This document shows positions 1 to 9,989 of a DNA stretch of 64,000 nt, piece after piece. The notes beneath the pieces were generated by a model that was given only the letters and a program-made list of their open reading frames with translations, searched no databases and was not told where the DNA came from. Every line of letters starts with the position of its first letter. Position 1 is the stretch's first letter. Origin of the DNA: Sphingomicrobium astaxanthinifaciens (lineage in GTDB: Bacteria; Pseudomonadota; Alphaproteobacteria; Sphingomonadales; Sphingomonadaceae). The stretch covers positions 62,001 to 126,000 of the forward strand of contig NZ_JAKNYM010000002.1 in assembly GCF_022865105.1 (NCBI RefSeq), in the 5' to 3' direction. The translations under genes were made by a program, and so were the position numbers.

Positions 1-1200
1 GAGCTGCGCGCGCGCGACCTCGCGCCGCCACCGGGAGCGCGCGGGCCGGACGCGCTGCGCGCGCCGCCGTCGCGGCCCGGATCGGTCGGCGATATCGCCG
101 CCGGGCCGCAACTCGATATCAGCGAGGATATCGCGCTGCCGCCCAAGGCCTATCTCACGGGCTTCACGCTGGGCCGGCAACATGAATGGAGCCGGCGCGT
201 GTCGATCACCATCAAATGGTGCCTGATCGGCTGCAAGCGCACCTACTATCTCGAGCCCTATGCGGGATTCGGCTATGGCATCGGGCTGCGCCTGCCGCTG
301 CGGGTCGAGGGCACCTACCGCTATCGGCACCAGGACGGGCAGGAACGCGCCTGGCTGGTGCCCGCCTTCGCGCCGTTCGACGGCTCGGCCGCGCAATATG
401 GCGAGGTCGGCCTGCCGCAGGCCAAGCGCTACGGCGGGCAGGAACTGGTGGCCGAGGCGGACGGCTATGCCGGGTTCCTCTACAAATTGCCCGCGGGCAT
501 CGACGGCAACGTCGGCGCCGAGGTCGCCCTCGACCTCACCGACCGCCTGCCCCAGCCCTTTCGCGACGGCCAGTTCACCCCGCCCGCGCCCGGCAGTTCG
601 ACGCCCGAGGTGGGGCGCACCATGAGCGATGTCGACCTGATCGCGGGCCGCGCCAATTTTCACGTGGTCGGGGCGCGGATCCATCCCGCGGTCAAGTTCG
701 CGCTGGCCAGCAACGGCATCGCCTTCAAGCTGCGCGATCACCTGACCGGGACCGACCAGTGGATGACGACCCCGGGGCAGCCCTATCCGCTCAGCCTCGA
801 CAGCGGCCATCGCAGCCGCTTCTCGATCGGCGATCCGGTCTATGACCTCGCCTTCGTCATGACCCCGGGGATCGAGGGGCGGGTGTTCGTCGATGTCGCG
901 CGCTGGTCGCACGTCTGGAAATGGCCCGTCTGGTTCCCGCAACTGTCGGTCAAGCTCCCGCCCACCGGGGTGCAGTTCGGGTGCCACGCGCAGACCGTGT
1001 GCAGCAACGCGCACGAGGTCCGAGCCGCTTATTGGGAGCCGCCCGCGCGCATGCCGACGGCGCAGGACGATCCGCCCGCGGCCCCGACCCGCGCCACCGT
1101 GCCCACGCGCGCCGAGCCGCGGCCCGAACGCGCCGAGCCGCGGCGGACGATCATGCAGGCGCCCCCGCCGCCGCCCGAGGGCCGCGACGAGGACGACTAG
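1..1200 (+). CDS. Hypothetical protein, 5' end outside the window
   Basis: The reading frame is open from base 1, so at least 399 residues are visible and the start lies upstream. I do not recognise the family. The visible part begins with a Pro/Arg-rich linker, followed by a folded-looking region. That region has a CLIGC cysteine pair (around 210-236), Gly/Tyr-rich strand-like stretches, and a second cysteine pair CHAQTVC (around 991-1009). The last 60 or so residues are a low-complexity Pro/Arg/Glu tail ending in an acidic cluster. The repeated aromatic strands could suit a secreted or envelope protein, but no signal peptide is visible because the N-terminus is missing. It is convergent with the helicase gene downstream. 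The coding frame is convincing; the function is unknown. Confidence 0.7.
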   Translation, partial: ELRARDLAPPPGARGPDALRAPPSRPGSVGDIAAGPQLDISEDIALPPKAYLTGFTLGRQHEWSRRVSITIKWCLIGCKRTYYLEPYAGFGYGIGLRLPLRVEGTYRYRHQDGQERAWLVPAFAPFDGSAAQYGEVGLPQAKRYGGQELVAEADGYAGFLYKLPAGIDGNVGAEVALDLTDRLPQPFRDGQFTPPAPGSSTPEVGRTMSDVDLIAGRANFHVVGARIHPAVKFALASNGIAFKLRDHLTGTDQWMTTPGQPYPLSLDSGHRSRFSIGDPVYDLAFVMTPGIEGRVFVDVARWSHVWKWPVWFPQLSVKLPPTGVQFGCHAQTVCSNAHEVRAAYWEPPARMPTAQDDPPAAPTRATVPTRAEPRPERAEPRRTIMQAPPPPPEGRDEDD

Positions 1201-1228
1201 CGCACGATCGCTCTAGCGCGCGGTCGGT

Positions 1229-2731
1229 CTAGCGCGCGGGCTGGCGCGGGCGACCGGCGCCGCCGCGCGCGCGCTTGGGGGCGCCGCCGGGCGCGCGCTG
1301 GCCGCGATGCCCGCCGGGCTTGCCGCCATGGCGCTGCTGCCCCTCGCCGCGCGCGCCGCCGTCGCCGCCGCCATGCGCCTTCTTGCGGAAGGGCTTGCGT
1401 TCGCCCTCGCCCTCGGCGCGCTGGCGCTGCGGGTGGCGCGGCTTGACCGCATGCTTGGGGCCGCGCTGGCGACGCTGCGGGGGACGGCTGTTGACCCCGT
1501 CGCCCTGCTCCTCGCCCATCGGCGTCCAGCGCCCCTGCGTCGCGCCGCGCGCGGCGGGCTTGGGCAGGTCGGCGGCCTGCTGGTTGAAATTGTCGGGCAG
1601 CCGTGCGGGCGCGAGCTTGACCCCGGTCAGCCGCTCGATGTCGCGCAGATAGGCCTTCTCGTCGGGGGCGCAGAAGCTGATCGCCTCGCCCTCGCGTCCC
1701 GCCCGCGCGGTGCGCCCGATGCGGTGGACATATTGCTCGGGCACGTTGGGCAGCTCGAAGTTGAAGACGTGGCTCACCCCCGGCACGTCGATCCCGCGCG
1801 CGGCGATGTCGGTCGCCACGAGGATGCGCAGCTTGCCCTCACGGAAGCCGTTGAGCGCGGCGGTGCGCTGCCCCTGGCTCTTGTTGCCGTGGATCGCGGC
1901 CGCCTCGACCCCCGCACCGACGAGATGCCGGACGACGCGGTCGGCGCCATGCTTGGTGCGGGTGAAGACGAGCGCGCGGTCGATGCTGTTGTCACGCAGC
2001 CCGTCGCGCAGCCGCAGCGTGAGCAGCGCCTGCTTCTCGCGCTGGTCGATGAAGGTCACCGACTGGTCGATCCGCTCGGCGGTGGTCGACGGCGGGGTCA
2101 CCTCGACCTTGACCGGGTTGCTGATGAACTGCCGACCCAGATCGGCGATCGCCTTGGGCATGGTCGCCGAGAAGAACAGCGACTGGCGCTCCTTGGGCAG
2201 CATGCGCGCGATCTGCTGCAGCGGCTTGATGAACCCGAGATCCATCATCTGGTCGGCCTCGTCGAGCACGAAGATCTCGACGTTGCGCAGCGTCAGCGCG
2301 CGCCGGTCGATGAGGTCGAGCAGGCGCCCCGGGGTGGCGACGAGGACGTCGGTGCCGCCGACCAGCCCGCGCGCCTGCGCGGTGATCGGCTTGCCCCCGA
2401 AGACGACATGGGTCTTCAGGCCCGTCCCCTTGGAATAGCCCTTGATCGAGGTGGCGATCTGCGCCGCCAGCTCGCGCGTCGGCGACAGCACCAGCATGCG
2501 ACACGAGGCCGGCTGGCGCATCACGAACCCGCGCTCGAGCAGGCGATGGATCGAGGGCAGCGAGAAGGCTGCCGTCTTGCCCGTGCCGGTCTGCGCGATC
2601 CCCATCAGGTCGCGCCCCTCGAGGAGCGGCGGGATGGCCTGCTGCTGGATCGGGGTCGGGGTGGTGTAATTCTGGTCCTGCAAGGCGCGCAGGATCGGCT
2701 TGGCGAGGCCAAGCTTGGCAAAAAAGGACAT
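1229..2731 (-). CDS. rhlE: DEAD-box ATP-dependent RNA helicase, RhlE type
   Basis: This 500-residue RNA helicase remodels RNA and assists ribosome assembly or mRNA decay in the cytoplasm. All core motifs are present in order: Q motif (TTPTPIQQQAIP, about residue 25), Walker A AQTGTGKT, PTRELA, the DEAD box, SAT, then ARGIDVPG and HRIGRTARAG in the second RecA domain. A tail of about 120 residues after the core is strongly basic (Arg/Lys/Gly/His-rich), as is common in RhlE proteins that bind rRNA. The start is the ATG that gives MSFFAKLGL; an upstream in-frame start would add 13 unconserved residues. The gene stands alone between a convergent unknown gene and lepA. RhlE and related cold-shock helicases are hard to separate without a tree. 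Confidence 0.93.
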   Translation of the reverse strand: MSFFAKLGLAKPILRALQDQNYTTPTPIQQQAIPPLLEGRDLMGIAQTGTGKTAAFSLPSIHRLLERGFVMRQPASCRMLVLSPTRELAAQIATSIKGYSKGTGLKTHVVFGGKPITAQARGLVGGTDVLVATPGRLLDLIDRRALTLRNVEIFVLDEADQMMDLGFIKPLQQIARMLPKERQSLFFSATMPKAIADLGRQFISNPVKVEVTPPSTTAERIDQSVTFIDQREKQALLTLRLRDGLRDNSIDRALVFTRTKHGADRVVRHLVGAGVEAAAIHGNKSQGQRTAALNGFREGKLRILVATDIAARGIDVPGVSHVFNFELPNVPEQYVHRIGRTARAGREGEAISFCAPDEKAYLRDIERLTGVKLAPARLPDNFNQQAADLPKPAARGATQGRWTPMGEEQGDGVNSRPPQRRQRGPKHAVKPRHPQRQRAEGEGERKPFRKKAHGGGDGGARGEGQQRHGGKPGGHRGQRAPGGAPKRARGGAGRPRQPAR

Positions 2732-3178
2732 GGTTGGTCTTTCAATATGGGTGCGGCGCGTGCGGCCCATCGGTCTGGGGCGCGCCGCGCGGCAGGGTTA
2801 TCGTCGAATGCGACCCTGCGTGAAAAAGGAAGCTGTCAGAGTGTCTGGACGGTGCGGATCCCCGCAAGGGGCCTCACGCTGCACCGAATGTCTGGTGGCG
2901 CCCCTATAGGGTTCCGTTCCTGAACGCAACCGAAACCGCTTGGCAACGCCCTGCGCACCAGTCCGCCAACTGCGATCGATAATCTCAGGCGCCAAGGCGA
3001 AGATCGGCCAGCGAAAAACCTGCAATCACGCCGATCCCGGCCTGATCTCCCGCCAAGAGGAGGATGAGAAGCGGGGTCAGGGCGGCCTGACCCCGTCGGT
3101 CCTGTCGCGCTCTTGCGCGCAGGCCGTCCGGCTGTCGCGCTCTCTACGACGTAAGCCTGCGGCTTACGCTCGGGCGCT
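2732..3178. other. Intergenic region rhlE-lepA with two hairpins
   Basis: This 447-base stretch holds no convincing gene. It contains two perfect inverted repeats near the lepA stop: a 10-bp stem at 3072-3081/3086-3095 with a 4-nt loop, and an 8-bp stem at 3150-3157/3161-3168 with a 3-nt loop. Neither is followed by a run of T on either strand, so they may be Rho-assisted or simple transcript-end hairpins of lepA. A TATAGG hexamer at 2903-2908 (minus strand), with a weak -35 15 bases upstream, could belong to the rhlE promoter. Confidence 0.5.
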
Positions 3179-4999
3179 CTAGCTCTCATCCCCCATCTTG
3201 AGCGCGGCGATAAAGGCCTCCTGCGGGATGCTCACGTTCCCATATTCGCGCATCTTCGCCTTGCCCTTCTTCTGCTTCTCGAGGAGCTTGCGTTTGCGCG
3301 TGGCGTCGCCGCCATAGCATTTGGCGGTCACGTCCTTGCGCATCGCGCTGATCGTCTCGCGGGCGATGATCTTGCCGCCGATCGCGGCCTGCACCGGGAT
3401 CTTGAACAGGTGCCTCGGGATGAGGTCCTTTAAGCGCTCGCACATGCCGCGCCCGCGCGCCTCGGCGGTCGAGCGGTGGACGATCATGCTGAGCGCGTCG
3501 ACCGGCTCCTCGTTGACGAGGATGCTCATCTTCACGAGGTCGCCCTCGCGATTGCCGATCTGCTCGTAATCGAAGCTCGCATAGCCCTGGCTGATCGACT
3601 TCAGCCGGTCGTAGAAATCGAACACCACTTCGTTCAAGGGCAGTTCGTAGACCACCTGCGCGCGCCCGCCCACGTAAGTCAGGTCCTTCTGGATCCCGCG
3701 CCGGTCCTGGCACAGCTTGAGGATGCCGCCGAGATATTCGTCGGGGGTATAGATGGTCGCCTTGATCCACGGCTCCTCGATGCTCTCGATCCGGTTCACG
3801 TCGGGATAGTCCGCCGGATTGTGCAGCTCGATCGTCTGCGCATCCTCGGTCTTCGAGTGCGACAGGTGCATCGTGTAGACGACGCTCGGCGCGGTGGTGA
3901 TGAGGTCGAGGTCATACTCGCGCGTCAGCCGCTCCTGGATGATCTCGAGGTGGAGGAGCCCGAGGAACCCGCAGCGGAAGCCGAACCCCAGCGCCGCCGA
4001 GGTTTCCATCTCGAAGCTGAAGCTCGCATCGTTGAGCCGCAGCTTGTGCAGGCTCTCGCGCAATTTCTCGAAGTCCGCCGCATCGACGGGGAAGAGCCCG
4101 CAGAACACCACCGGCTGCACTTCCTTGAACCCCGGCAGCGGCTTGTCGGTCGGGTTCTTGACCGTGGTGATCGTGTCGCCGACCGCGGTCTGGCTGACTT
4201 CCTTGATCTGCGCGGTGATGAAGCCGATCTCGCCCGCGCTCAATTCCTCGAGCTCGACCCGCTTGGGGGTGAAGCAGCCGACGCGGTCGATCAGGTGCTC
4301 GGTCCCCGCCTGCATGAACTTGATCTTCTGCCCGCGCTTCAAGCTGCCTTCCATCACGCGCACGAGGATGACGACCCCGAGATAGGGGTCGTACCAGCTG
4401 TCGACGAGCATCGCCTTCAAGGGCGCGTCGCGGTCGCCCTTGGGGTGCGGGATCTTGTCGACGATCGCCTGCAGGATGGCCTCGATGCCGATCCCCGACT
4501 TGGCGCTCGCCTCGACCGCGTCCGCGCTGTCGAGCCCGATCACTTCCTCGATCTCGAGCTTGACCTTCTCGGGGTCGGCGGCGGGCAGGTCGATCTTGTT
4601 GATCACCGGCACGATCTCATGGTCATGCTCGATCGACTGGTAAACGTTGGCGAGCGTCTGCGCCTCGACGCCCTGCGCGGCGTCGACCACCAGCAGCGCG
4701 CCTTCGCAGGCGGCGAGACTGCGCGAGACTTCATAGGCGAAGTCGACGTGCCCGGGCGTGTCCATGAGGTTGAGCTCATAGGTCTCGCCGTCGGCGGCCT
4801 GCCAGTTGAGGCGCACCGTCTGGCTCTTGATGGTGATCCCGCGCTCCTGCTCGATCTCCATATTGTCGAGCACCTGCTGCTTCATCTCGCGCTCGGAGAG
4901 GCCCCCCGTCACCTGGATGAGCCGGTCGGCAAGCGTCGACTTGCCATGGTCGATATGCGCGATGATGCTGAAATTGCGGATTTTTTCGAGGTCGGTCAT
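3179..4999 (-). CDS. lepA: Elongation factor 4 (LepA), ribosome back-translocase GTPase
   Basis: LepA is a 606-residue translational GTPase that binds stalled or mistranslocated ribosomes and affects initiation and translocation. GTPase motifs are plain: AHIDHGKST (G1, about residues 14-22), DTPGHVDF (G3) and NKIDLP (G4). The EF-G-like domains and the LepA-specific C-terminal domain follow, with the conserved stretch around [17 protein letters not shown]. Length is normal for the family. The ATG giving [21 protein letters not shown] is preferred; a TTG four codons earlier is possible but unlike relatives. It is monocistronic here, divergent from the DUF1206 gene. Confidence 0.97.
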   Translation of the reverse strand: MTDLEKIRNFSIIAHIDHGKSTLADRLIQVTGGLSEREMKQQVLDNMEIEQERGITIKSQTVRLNWQAADGETYELNLMDTPGHVDFAYEVSRSLAACEGALLVVDAAQGVEAQTLANVYQSIEHDHEIVPVINKIDLPAADPEKVKLEIEEVIGLDSADAVEASAKSGIGIEAILQAIVDKIPHPKGDRDAPLKAMLVDSWYDPYLGVVILVRVMEGSLKRGQKIKFMQAGTEHLIDRVGCFTPKRVELEELSAGEIGFITAQIKEVSQTAVGDTITTVKNPTDKPLPGFKEVQPVVFCGLFPVDAADFEKLRESLHKLRLNDASFSFEMETSAALGFGFRCGFLGLLHLEIIQERLTREYDLDLITTAPSVVYTMHLSHSKTEDAQTIELHNPADYPDVNRIESIEEPWIKATIYTPDEYLGGILKLCQDRRGIQKDLTYVGGRAQVVYELPLNEVVFDFYDRLKSISQGYASFDYEQIGNREGDLVKMSILVNEEPVDALSMIVHRSTAEARGRGMCERLKDLIPRHLFKIPVQAAIGGKIIARETISAMRKDVTAKCYGGDATRKRKLLEKQKKGKAKMREYGNVSIPQEAFIAALKMGDES

Positions 5000-5141
5000 G
5001 GGTTTCTTCAAGAAGGTTCGGGGCCGGGGGATGATCCACCGCCATCGTTGCAGGCCAGCTAGCAGCGATTGACGCGGCTGTCAGCACTTTCGGAACCGTC
5101 ACGGCCCGCCGCTCGTCTGCCTTGGGACAACAGGGAGTTTG

Positions 5142-5921
5142 ATGCGCATGGTTACGACGTCCGGATTGGAATCCACCGCCTCCAGCCTCGAGAACTGGAC
5201 CCGCGCAGGCTATGTCGCGCGCGGGCTCATCTACATCCTGCTCGGCTATGTCGCGCTGAGCGCCGAGGCGCCGCGCAGCACCACCGACCTGTTCCAGACG
5301 GTCGAGGACCTGCCCGCCGGGCAGGTGCTGCTCGCGATCATCATGGTGGGCGCCTTCGGTTACGGGCTGTGGAAACTCTTCGATGCGGCCAAGAACCTCG
5401 AGGGGTTCGACGATGATGCCACCGGCAAGACCAAGCGCGTCTTCTACGTCATCGGCGGGCTCGGCTACTGGATCCTCGCGCTGCTCGCCGCGCGCACGCT
5501 GTTCAGCAGCACCCCGAGCGCCGGCGGCGGCACCGAAAAGGCCGCCGCGATGGCCCCCGACTGGCTGCTCTATGTCGCCGGGGCGGGGATCATCGTCGCC
5601 GGCCTCTACCAGTTCAAGAAGGGGCTGACGCGCGAGTTCCTCGAGGGGCTGTCCGCCAACGCCCCATCGTTCGTCGGCTGGTTCGGGCTGCTCGGCCATG
5701 TCGCGCGCGCCATCGTCTTCGTCACCTCGGGCTGGTTCGTCCTGCAGGCGGTCGGCGACAGCGACGAGGCCAAGGGGCTCGCCGCGGCGCTGACCAGCCT
5801 CAAGGACACGGGCACGCTGTTCACGCTGCTGTGCATCGGGCTCATCCTGTTCGGCATCTTCAGCCTCGTCGAGGCCCGCTACCGGATCATCCCCAACGAG
5901 GACCTGCGCCCCAACCGCTGA
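5142..5921 (+). CDS. DUF1206 membrane protein
   Basis: This is a 259-residue integral membrane protein of the DUF1206 family, whose function is not established. The sequence shows three similar units, each with two hydrophobic segments and a short Gly-rich turn: about residues 20-75, 105-155 and 185-250. This matches the three-fold repeated architecture of the family. A charged loop with FDDDATGKTKR separates units one and two. A GGGAG ribosome-binding site lies at 5133-5137. Either ATG at 5142 or ATG at 5148 could be used; the second has the more usual spacing. No operon partner is obvious. Confidence 0.85.
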   Translation: MRMVTTSGLESTASSLENWTRAGYVARGLIYILLGYVALSAEAPRSTTDLFQTVEDLPAGQVLLAIIMVGAFGYGLWKLFDAAKNLEGFDDDATGKTKRVFYVIGGLGYWILALLAARTLFSSTPSAGGGTEKAAAMAPDWLLYVAGAGIIVAGLYQFKKGLTREFLEGLSANAPSFVGWFGLLGHVARAIVFVTSGWFVLQAVGDSDEAKGLAAALTSLKDTGTLFTLLCIGLILFGIFSLVEARYRIIPNEDLRPNR

Positions 5922-6047
5922 GGCGGAGCGGCTTACCGCCCCCCGTCCAAGCACCTCGCCCCCCTGCCGAAAGACAGGTTGCCGTGCCCACGCGTGCCGG
6001 GCATGACCATCGCGCATGCGTACAAATTTATTTTCCCGGAGACATTG

Positions 6048-8888
6048 ATGGCCCGCCTTCCCAAGACCGCGCTGCTGCTCGCGAGCAGCTCGCTCCTCGC
6101 CGCCTGCACCGCGACCGCCCAGCCGCTGGCGAGCGCCGCCCCCGCCCCGGCGGCGAGTGCCGAGGCCGACCCGATCGCCGAGCTCGTCGAACAGGTCGCG
6201 ATCCCGCACCAGAGCTTCCAGCTCGACAACGGCCTCACCGTCCTCGTCCACGAGGATCGCAAGGCCCCGATCGTGGCGGTGAGCGTGTGGTACAACGTCG
6301 GCTCGAAGGACGAGCCCGAAGGCAAGACCGGCTTTGCCCACCTGTTCGAGCACCTCATGTTCAACGGCTCGGAAAACCTGCCCGGTGACTATTTCGAATG
6401 GACCGAGCAGATCGGCGCCACTGCCTTGAACGGCACCACCTGGTTCGACCGCACCAACTATTTCCAGAACGTGCCGACGGGCGCGCTCGAACGCGCGCTG
6501 TTCATGGAAAGCGACCGCATGGGCTACCTGCTCGGCGCGGTGACGCAGGAAAAGCTCACCAACCAGATCGGGGTCGTCCAGAACGAGAAGCGGCAGGGCG
6601 ACAACCAGCCCGGCGGGCTGGTCTATTACGAGGTCCTGAAAGCGCTCTTCCCCGAGGGCCATCCCTATCGCCACTCGACGATCGGCTCGATGGCCGACCT
6701 GTCCTCGGCGACGATGGGCGACGTGCAACAGTGGTTCATCGACAAATATGGCCCCAACAATGCCGTGCTCGTGCTGGCCGGCGACATCGACGCCGAGACC
6801 GCGCGCCCGCTGGTCGAGAAATATTTCGGGCAGATCGAACGCGGCCCGGTCAACACCCCCGCCGAGGCCGAGGTGCCCACGCTCGAGACGCCCAAGCGCA
6901 TCGTCATGCGCGACCGCGTCCCCAACACGCGCATCACCAAATATTGGGCGGTGCCGGGGATCGCCAGCGAGGACCGCGAGGCGCTGACCATCGCCGCGCA
7001 GATCCTCGGCGGGCTCGCCTCGAGCCGGGTCGACGAGCAGATCGTCCGCGGCGAGGAAATCGCCAATTTCGCCTTCGCGGGCTATTCGCCCTTCCACCGT
7101 GTCGGCACCTTCCAACTGGGCGGCGAGGTGAAGAGCGGGATCGAGGCCAATGTCCTCGAAAGCCGGCTCCAGACCATCCTCACCGAGTTCGTGCTCGAGG
7201 GGCCGAGCGAGGAAGAGGTCGACCGCGCGGTCACCAACCTGCTCGCCGGGCAGGTTAAGGGGCTCGAACAGGTCGGCGGCTTCGGCGGCAAGGCCAATGC
7301 GCTGGCCGAGGGGCTGCTCTACAACGGCGACAGCAACGAATATGCCGAGGAACTCGCCAATTATGCCGCGCTGACCCCCGAGGACGTGCGCGCCGCCGCG
7401 GCGCGCTGGCTCGCGCGCCCCTCGGTCACCATCACGCTCGCACCGGGCGAGCGCGCCCCCTATGAGGAAGCCACCGCGCCCGCCGAAAGCGGCGGTCTCG
7501 AGGCGCGCGATTACACCCCGACGAAGCGCGAACTGCCCCCGATCGGGCAGACCGCGGCGCTCGACTTCCCCGACGTCAGCACCACCACGCTGTCGAACGG
7601 CGCGACCGTCTATTATGCGCAGCGCGACACCGTGCCGGTGACCAGCATCGTCGTCGAATTCGACGCCGGTCGCGCCGCCGATGCGAGCGACCAGCGGGGC
7701 CTGTCGTCGATGGTCGTGAGCCTGCTCGAGGAAGGCGCCGGCGGCATGGACGCGCAGTCGCTGGCCGAAGCGCAGGAATCGCTCGGCGCGTCGATCGCCT
7801 TCGGCAACGGGCTCGACGAGACCACCGCCAACATGAGCACCCTGTCGGCCAACCTAGCGCCCAGCCTCGACCTGTTCGGGACCATGCTGCGCGCTCCCGA
7901 CTTCGAGGCCGGCGCGATCGAGCGCGTGCGCAGCCAGACGCTCGCCGCGCGCGCGCGCTCGCTGTCGAGCCCCAACGGGCTGATCGCCGACACGCTGCCG
8001 CTCATCATCTACGGGGAGGACGACCCCTATGGTGGCAGCCCGTTCGGGAGCGTCGCCGCGATCGAGGCGATCGACCGCGACGACCTCGTGGCCTTCCACG
8101 CCGCCTATCTGCGCCCCGACAACATGGAGATCTATGTCGTTTCGGACCTCGCGCTCGACGAGGTGACCGCGGCGCTCGAGGCCGAACTGGGCGATTGGCA
8201 GCCCCCCGCCACCCCGCGCGGCGAGAAGGCGTTCCCCGATCGGCCGACGCGTCCCGACCAGCCGAGCTACATCCTCGTCGATCGCCCGGACTCGCCGCAG
8301 TCGATCATCGCCGCGGCGCAGCTCCTGCCGGTCGACCCGACCGCCGACCTCGTCGACGTCAACGCCGCCAACGAGGCGCTCGGCGGCAGCTTCCTGAGCC
8401 GCATCAACATGGACCTGCGCGAGACCAAGGGCTGGTCCTACGGCGTGCGCGGCCGGGTGCAGCGCAACGATGCCGACGTGAGCTACCTGTTCACCGCGCC
8501 GGTCCAGGCCGATCGCACCGCCGATAGCATCCTCGCGCTGCAGCAACAGACGCGGGCCTTCCTCGGCGAGGACGGCGTGCGCGAGGAGGAACTGGTGCGC
8601 ATCGTCAACTCGAACATCGCCTCGCTGCCAGGGCAGTTCGAAACCTCGGCGGCGGTCCTCCAGGGGATCCGCGCCAACGTCGACCTCGGCCGTCCGATGG
8701 ACTATTACGAGACGCTCTCCGAGCGCTATCGCGGGCAGACCCGGACCAGCCTCGACAGTGCCATCCGCGGCATCCTCGACCCCGAGGACTTCCTGTGGGT
8801 GATCGTCGGCGACGCCGCGGTCGTCGGGCCGCAGCTCGATGCCGCCGGGATCGACTATGAGGTGCGCAAGGTCGACGCGGGGCAATAG
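6048..8888 (+). CDS. M16 family (pitrilysin/insulinase-like) zinc peptidase, lipoprotein
   Basis: This 946-residue protein carries two consecutive M16 units (about residues 45-470 and 500-930). The N-terminal unit has the inverted zinc motif HLFEH (about residues 98-102) and a downstream glutamate region, so it is the catalytic half. The second unit lacks the motif, as usual for the structural half that closes the chamber. The N-terminus MARLPKTALLLASSSLLAAC is a lipoprotein signal with a lipobox ending at Cys20, so the enzyme should sit in the envelope and degrade peptides. The ATG at 6048 was chosen because it directly precedes the signal and has a purine-rich site just upstream. It is followed by a strong inverted repeat shared with the purK end. 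Confidence 0.93.
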   Translation: MARLPKTALLLASSSLLAACTATAQPLASAAPAPAASAEADPIAELVEQVAIPHQSFQLDNGLTVLVHEDRKAPIVAVSVWYNVGSKDEPEGKTGFAHLFEHLMFNGSENLPGDYFEWTEQIGATALNGTTWFDRTNYFQNVPTGALERALFMESDRMGYLLGAVTQEKLTNQIGVVQNEKRQGDNQPGGLVYYEVLKALFPEGHPYRHSTIGSMADLSSATMGDVQQWFIDKYGPNNAVLVLAGDIDAETARPLVEKYFGQIERGPVNTPAEAEVPTLETPKRIVMRDRVPNTRITKYWAVPGIASEDREALTIAAQILGGLASSRVDEQIVRGEEIANFAFAGYSPFHRVGTFQLGGEVKSGIEANVLESRLQTILTEFVLEGPSEEEVDRAVTNLLAGQVKGLEQVGGFGGKANALAEGLLYNGDSNEYAEELANYAALTPEDVRAAAARWLARPSVTITLAPGERAPYEEATAPAESGGLEARDYTPTKRELPPIGQTAALDFPDVSTTTLSNGATVYYAQRDTVPVTSIVVEFDAGRAADASDQRGLSSMVVSLLEEGAGGMDAQSLAEAQESLGASIAFGNGLDETTANMSTLSANLAPSLDLFGTMLRAPDFEAGAIERVRSQTLAARARSLSSPNGLIADTLPLIIYGEDDPYGGSPFGSVAAIEAIDRDDLVAFHAAYLRPDNMEIYVVSDLALDEVTAALEAELGDWQPPATPRGEKAFPDRPTRPDQPSYILVDRPDSPQSIIAAAQLLPVDPTADLVDVNAANEALGGSFLSRINMDLRETKGWSYGVRGRVQRNDADVSYLFTAPVQADRTADSILALQQQTRAFLGEDGVREEELVRIVNSNIASLPGQFETSAAVLQGIRANVDLGRPMDYYETLSERYRGQTRTSLDSAIRGILDPEDFLWVIVGDAAVVGPQLDAAGIDYEVRKVDAGQ

Positions 8889-8922
8889 CCCCGCGCGGTT
8901 CGCGCGCGACCGACGCCAGCGT

Positions 8923-8955
8923 GGGGCACGTCACCCGAGGCGGGTGACGTGCCCC
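8923..8955. terminator. 15-bp perfect inverted repeat between convergent genes
   Basis: Stem 8923-8937 pairs perfectly with 8941-8955 around a 3-nt loop (AGG). It lies just after the M16 peptidase stop and overlaps the last codons and stop of purK on the other strand, so it can act on both transcripts. No T-run follows on either side, so it is terminator-like rather than a canonical intrinsic terminator. Confidence 0.6.
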
Positions 8956-9989
8956 ATCTTGCGTCCGGGTCGGGCTTCCTTCTTGCCATAGACGTGGAGG
9001 TGCGCGCCGGGCTCGGCGAGCAGTTCCTCCCAGCGCTCGACGTCGCTGCCGATGAGATTGTCCATCGTCACGCGCGGGGCGACCAGCGCGGGATCGCCCA
9101 GCGGCAGCCCGGCGATGCAGCGCAGGTGCTGTTCGAACTGGCTGGTCTGCGAGCCCTCGATCGTCCAATGCCCCGAATTGTGGACGCGCGGCGCGATCTC
9201 ATTGACGATCGGCCCCTCGGCGGTGGCGAAGAACTCGACCGCCATGACCCCGACATGGCCGAGCGCGCCGGCCAGCGCGCAGGCGATCTCGACGGCGCGC
9301 TCGACATGCTCGTCGACGCCCTCACCCGCGGGCACTTCGGAGCGGCGCAGGATGCCGCCGTCGTGGATATTGCGCGGCGCGTTCCAGACCGCGAGGGCAT
9401 CATCGGCGCGGCGCGCCACGAGGATCGAGAATTCGGCCGTGAAATCGACCGCCGCCTCGGCGACCGCGGGCTCGCGCCCGATCGCTTCCCACGCGTCCGG
9501 CAGCTGGCTTTCCTCGCGCACCCACGCCTGCCCCTTGCCGTCATAGCCCAGCCGCCGCGACTTGAGGACCAGCGGGAAGCCGATTTCCTCGCCGAGCCCT
9601 TCGAGGTCGCCCGGCTCGCTGACCGGGCGCCAGTTGGCGACGGTGCCGCCATGTTCCTCGATGAAGCGTTTCTCGGCGGCCCGGTCCTGCGCGATGGCGA
9701 GGCTGCGGGTGCCCGGGTGCAGCTTGTCCCCCATCGCCTCGAGCGCGGCGACGGGAAGGTTCTCGAACTCGTAGGTGATGACGTCGCACTCGGCGGCGAA
9801 GGCAGCGAGCGCGTCGCGATTGGCATAGTCGGCGCAGACGTAGAGCGAGGCGGGCCCGCTCGCCGGGGGCGCCGGGTCGGGGGCATAGACGTGGGTCCGA
9901 TAGCCCATCCGATGCGCGGCGAGGCAGAGCATGCGACCGAGCTGGCCGCCGCCGACGATGCCGATGGTTGACCCGGGCGGCAGGCTCAT
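8931..9989 (-). CDS. purK: N5-carboxyaminoimidazole ribonucleotide synthase (PurK)
   Basis: PurK uses ATP and bicarbonate to carboxylate aminoimidazole ribonucleotide to N5-CAIR in de novo purine synthesis. The 352-residue protein starts with the [12 protein letters not shown] nucleotide motif (about residues 9-20). It continues as an ATP-grasp enzyme with [17 protein letters not shown] (about 135-151) and the late [15 protein letters not shown] signature (about 265-279). It follows purE with a 4-bp ATGA overlap, so the two subunits of the AIR carboxylation step are translationally coupled. The stop codon lies inside the 15-bp inverted repeat at 8923-8955. Confidence 0.97.
   Translation of the reverse strand: MSLPPGSTIGIVGGGQLGRMLCLAAHRMGYRTHVYAPDPAPPASGPASLYVCADYANRDALAAFAAECDVITYEFENLPVAALEAMGDKLHPGTRSLAIAQDRAAEKRFIEEHGGTVANWRPVSEPGDLEGLGEEIGFPLVLKSRRLGYDGKGQAWVREESQLPDAWEAIGREPAVAEAAVDFTAEFSILVARRADDALAVWNAPRNIHDGGILRRSEVPAGEGVDEHVERAVEIACALAGALGHVGVMAVEFFATAEGPIVNEIAPRVHNSGHWTIEGSQTSQFEQHLRCIAGLPLGDPALVAPRVTMDNLIGSDVERWEELLAEPGAHLHVYGKKEARPGRKMGHVTRLG

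Noticed and set aside
1307-2923. Long plus-strand frame opposite the RhlE helicase
   Set aside because: It is the complement of the helicase coding frame; the composition is that of a GC-rich shadow.
4776-7115. Long minus-strand frame across the DUF1206 and M16 genes
   Set aside because: It is antisense to genes with clear motifs; it reads into lepA in another frame and has no protein-like domains.
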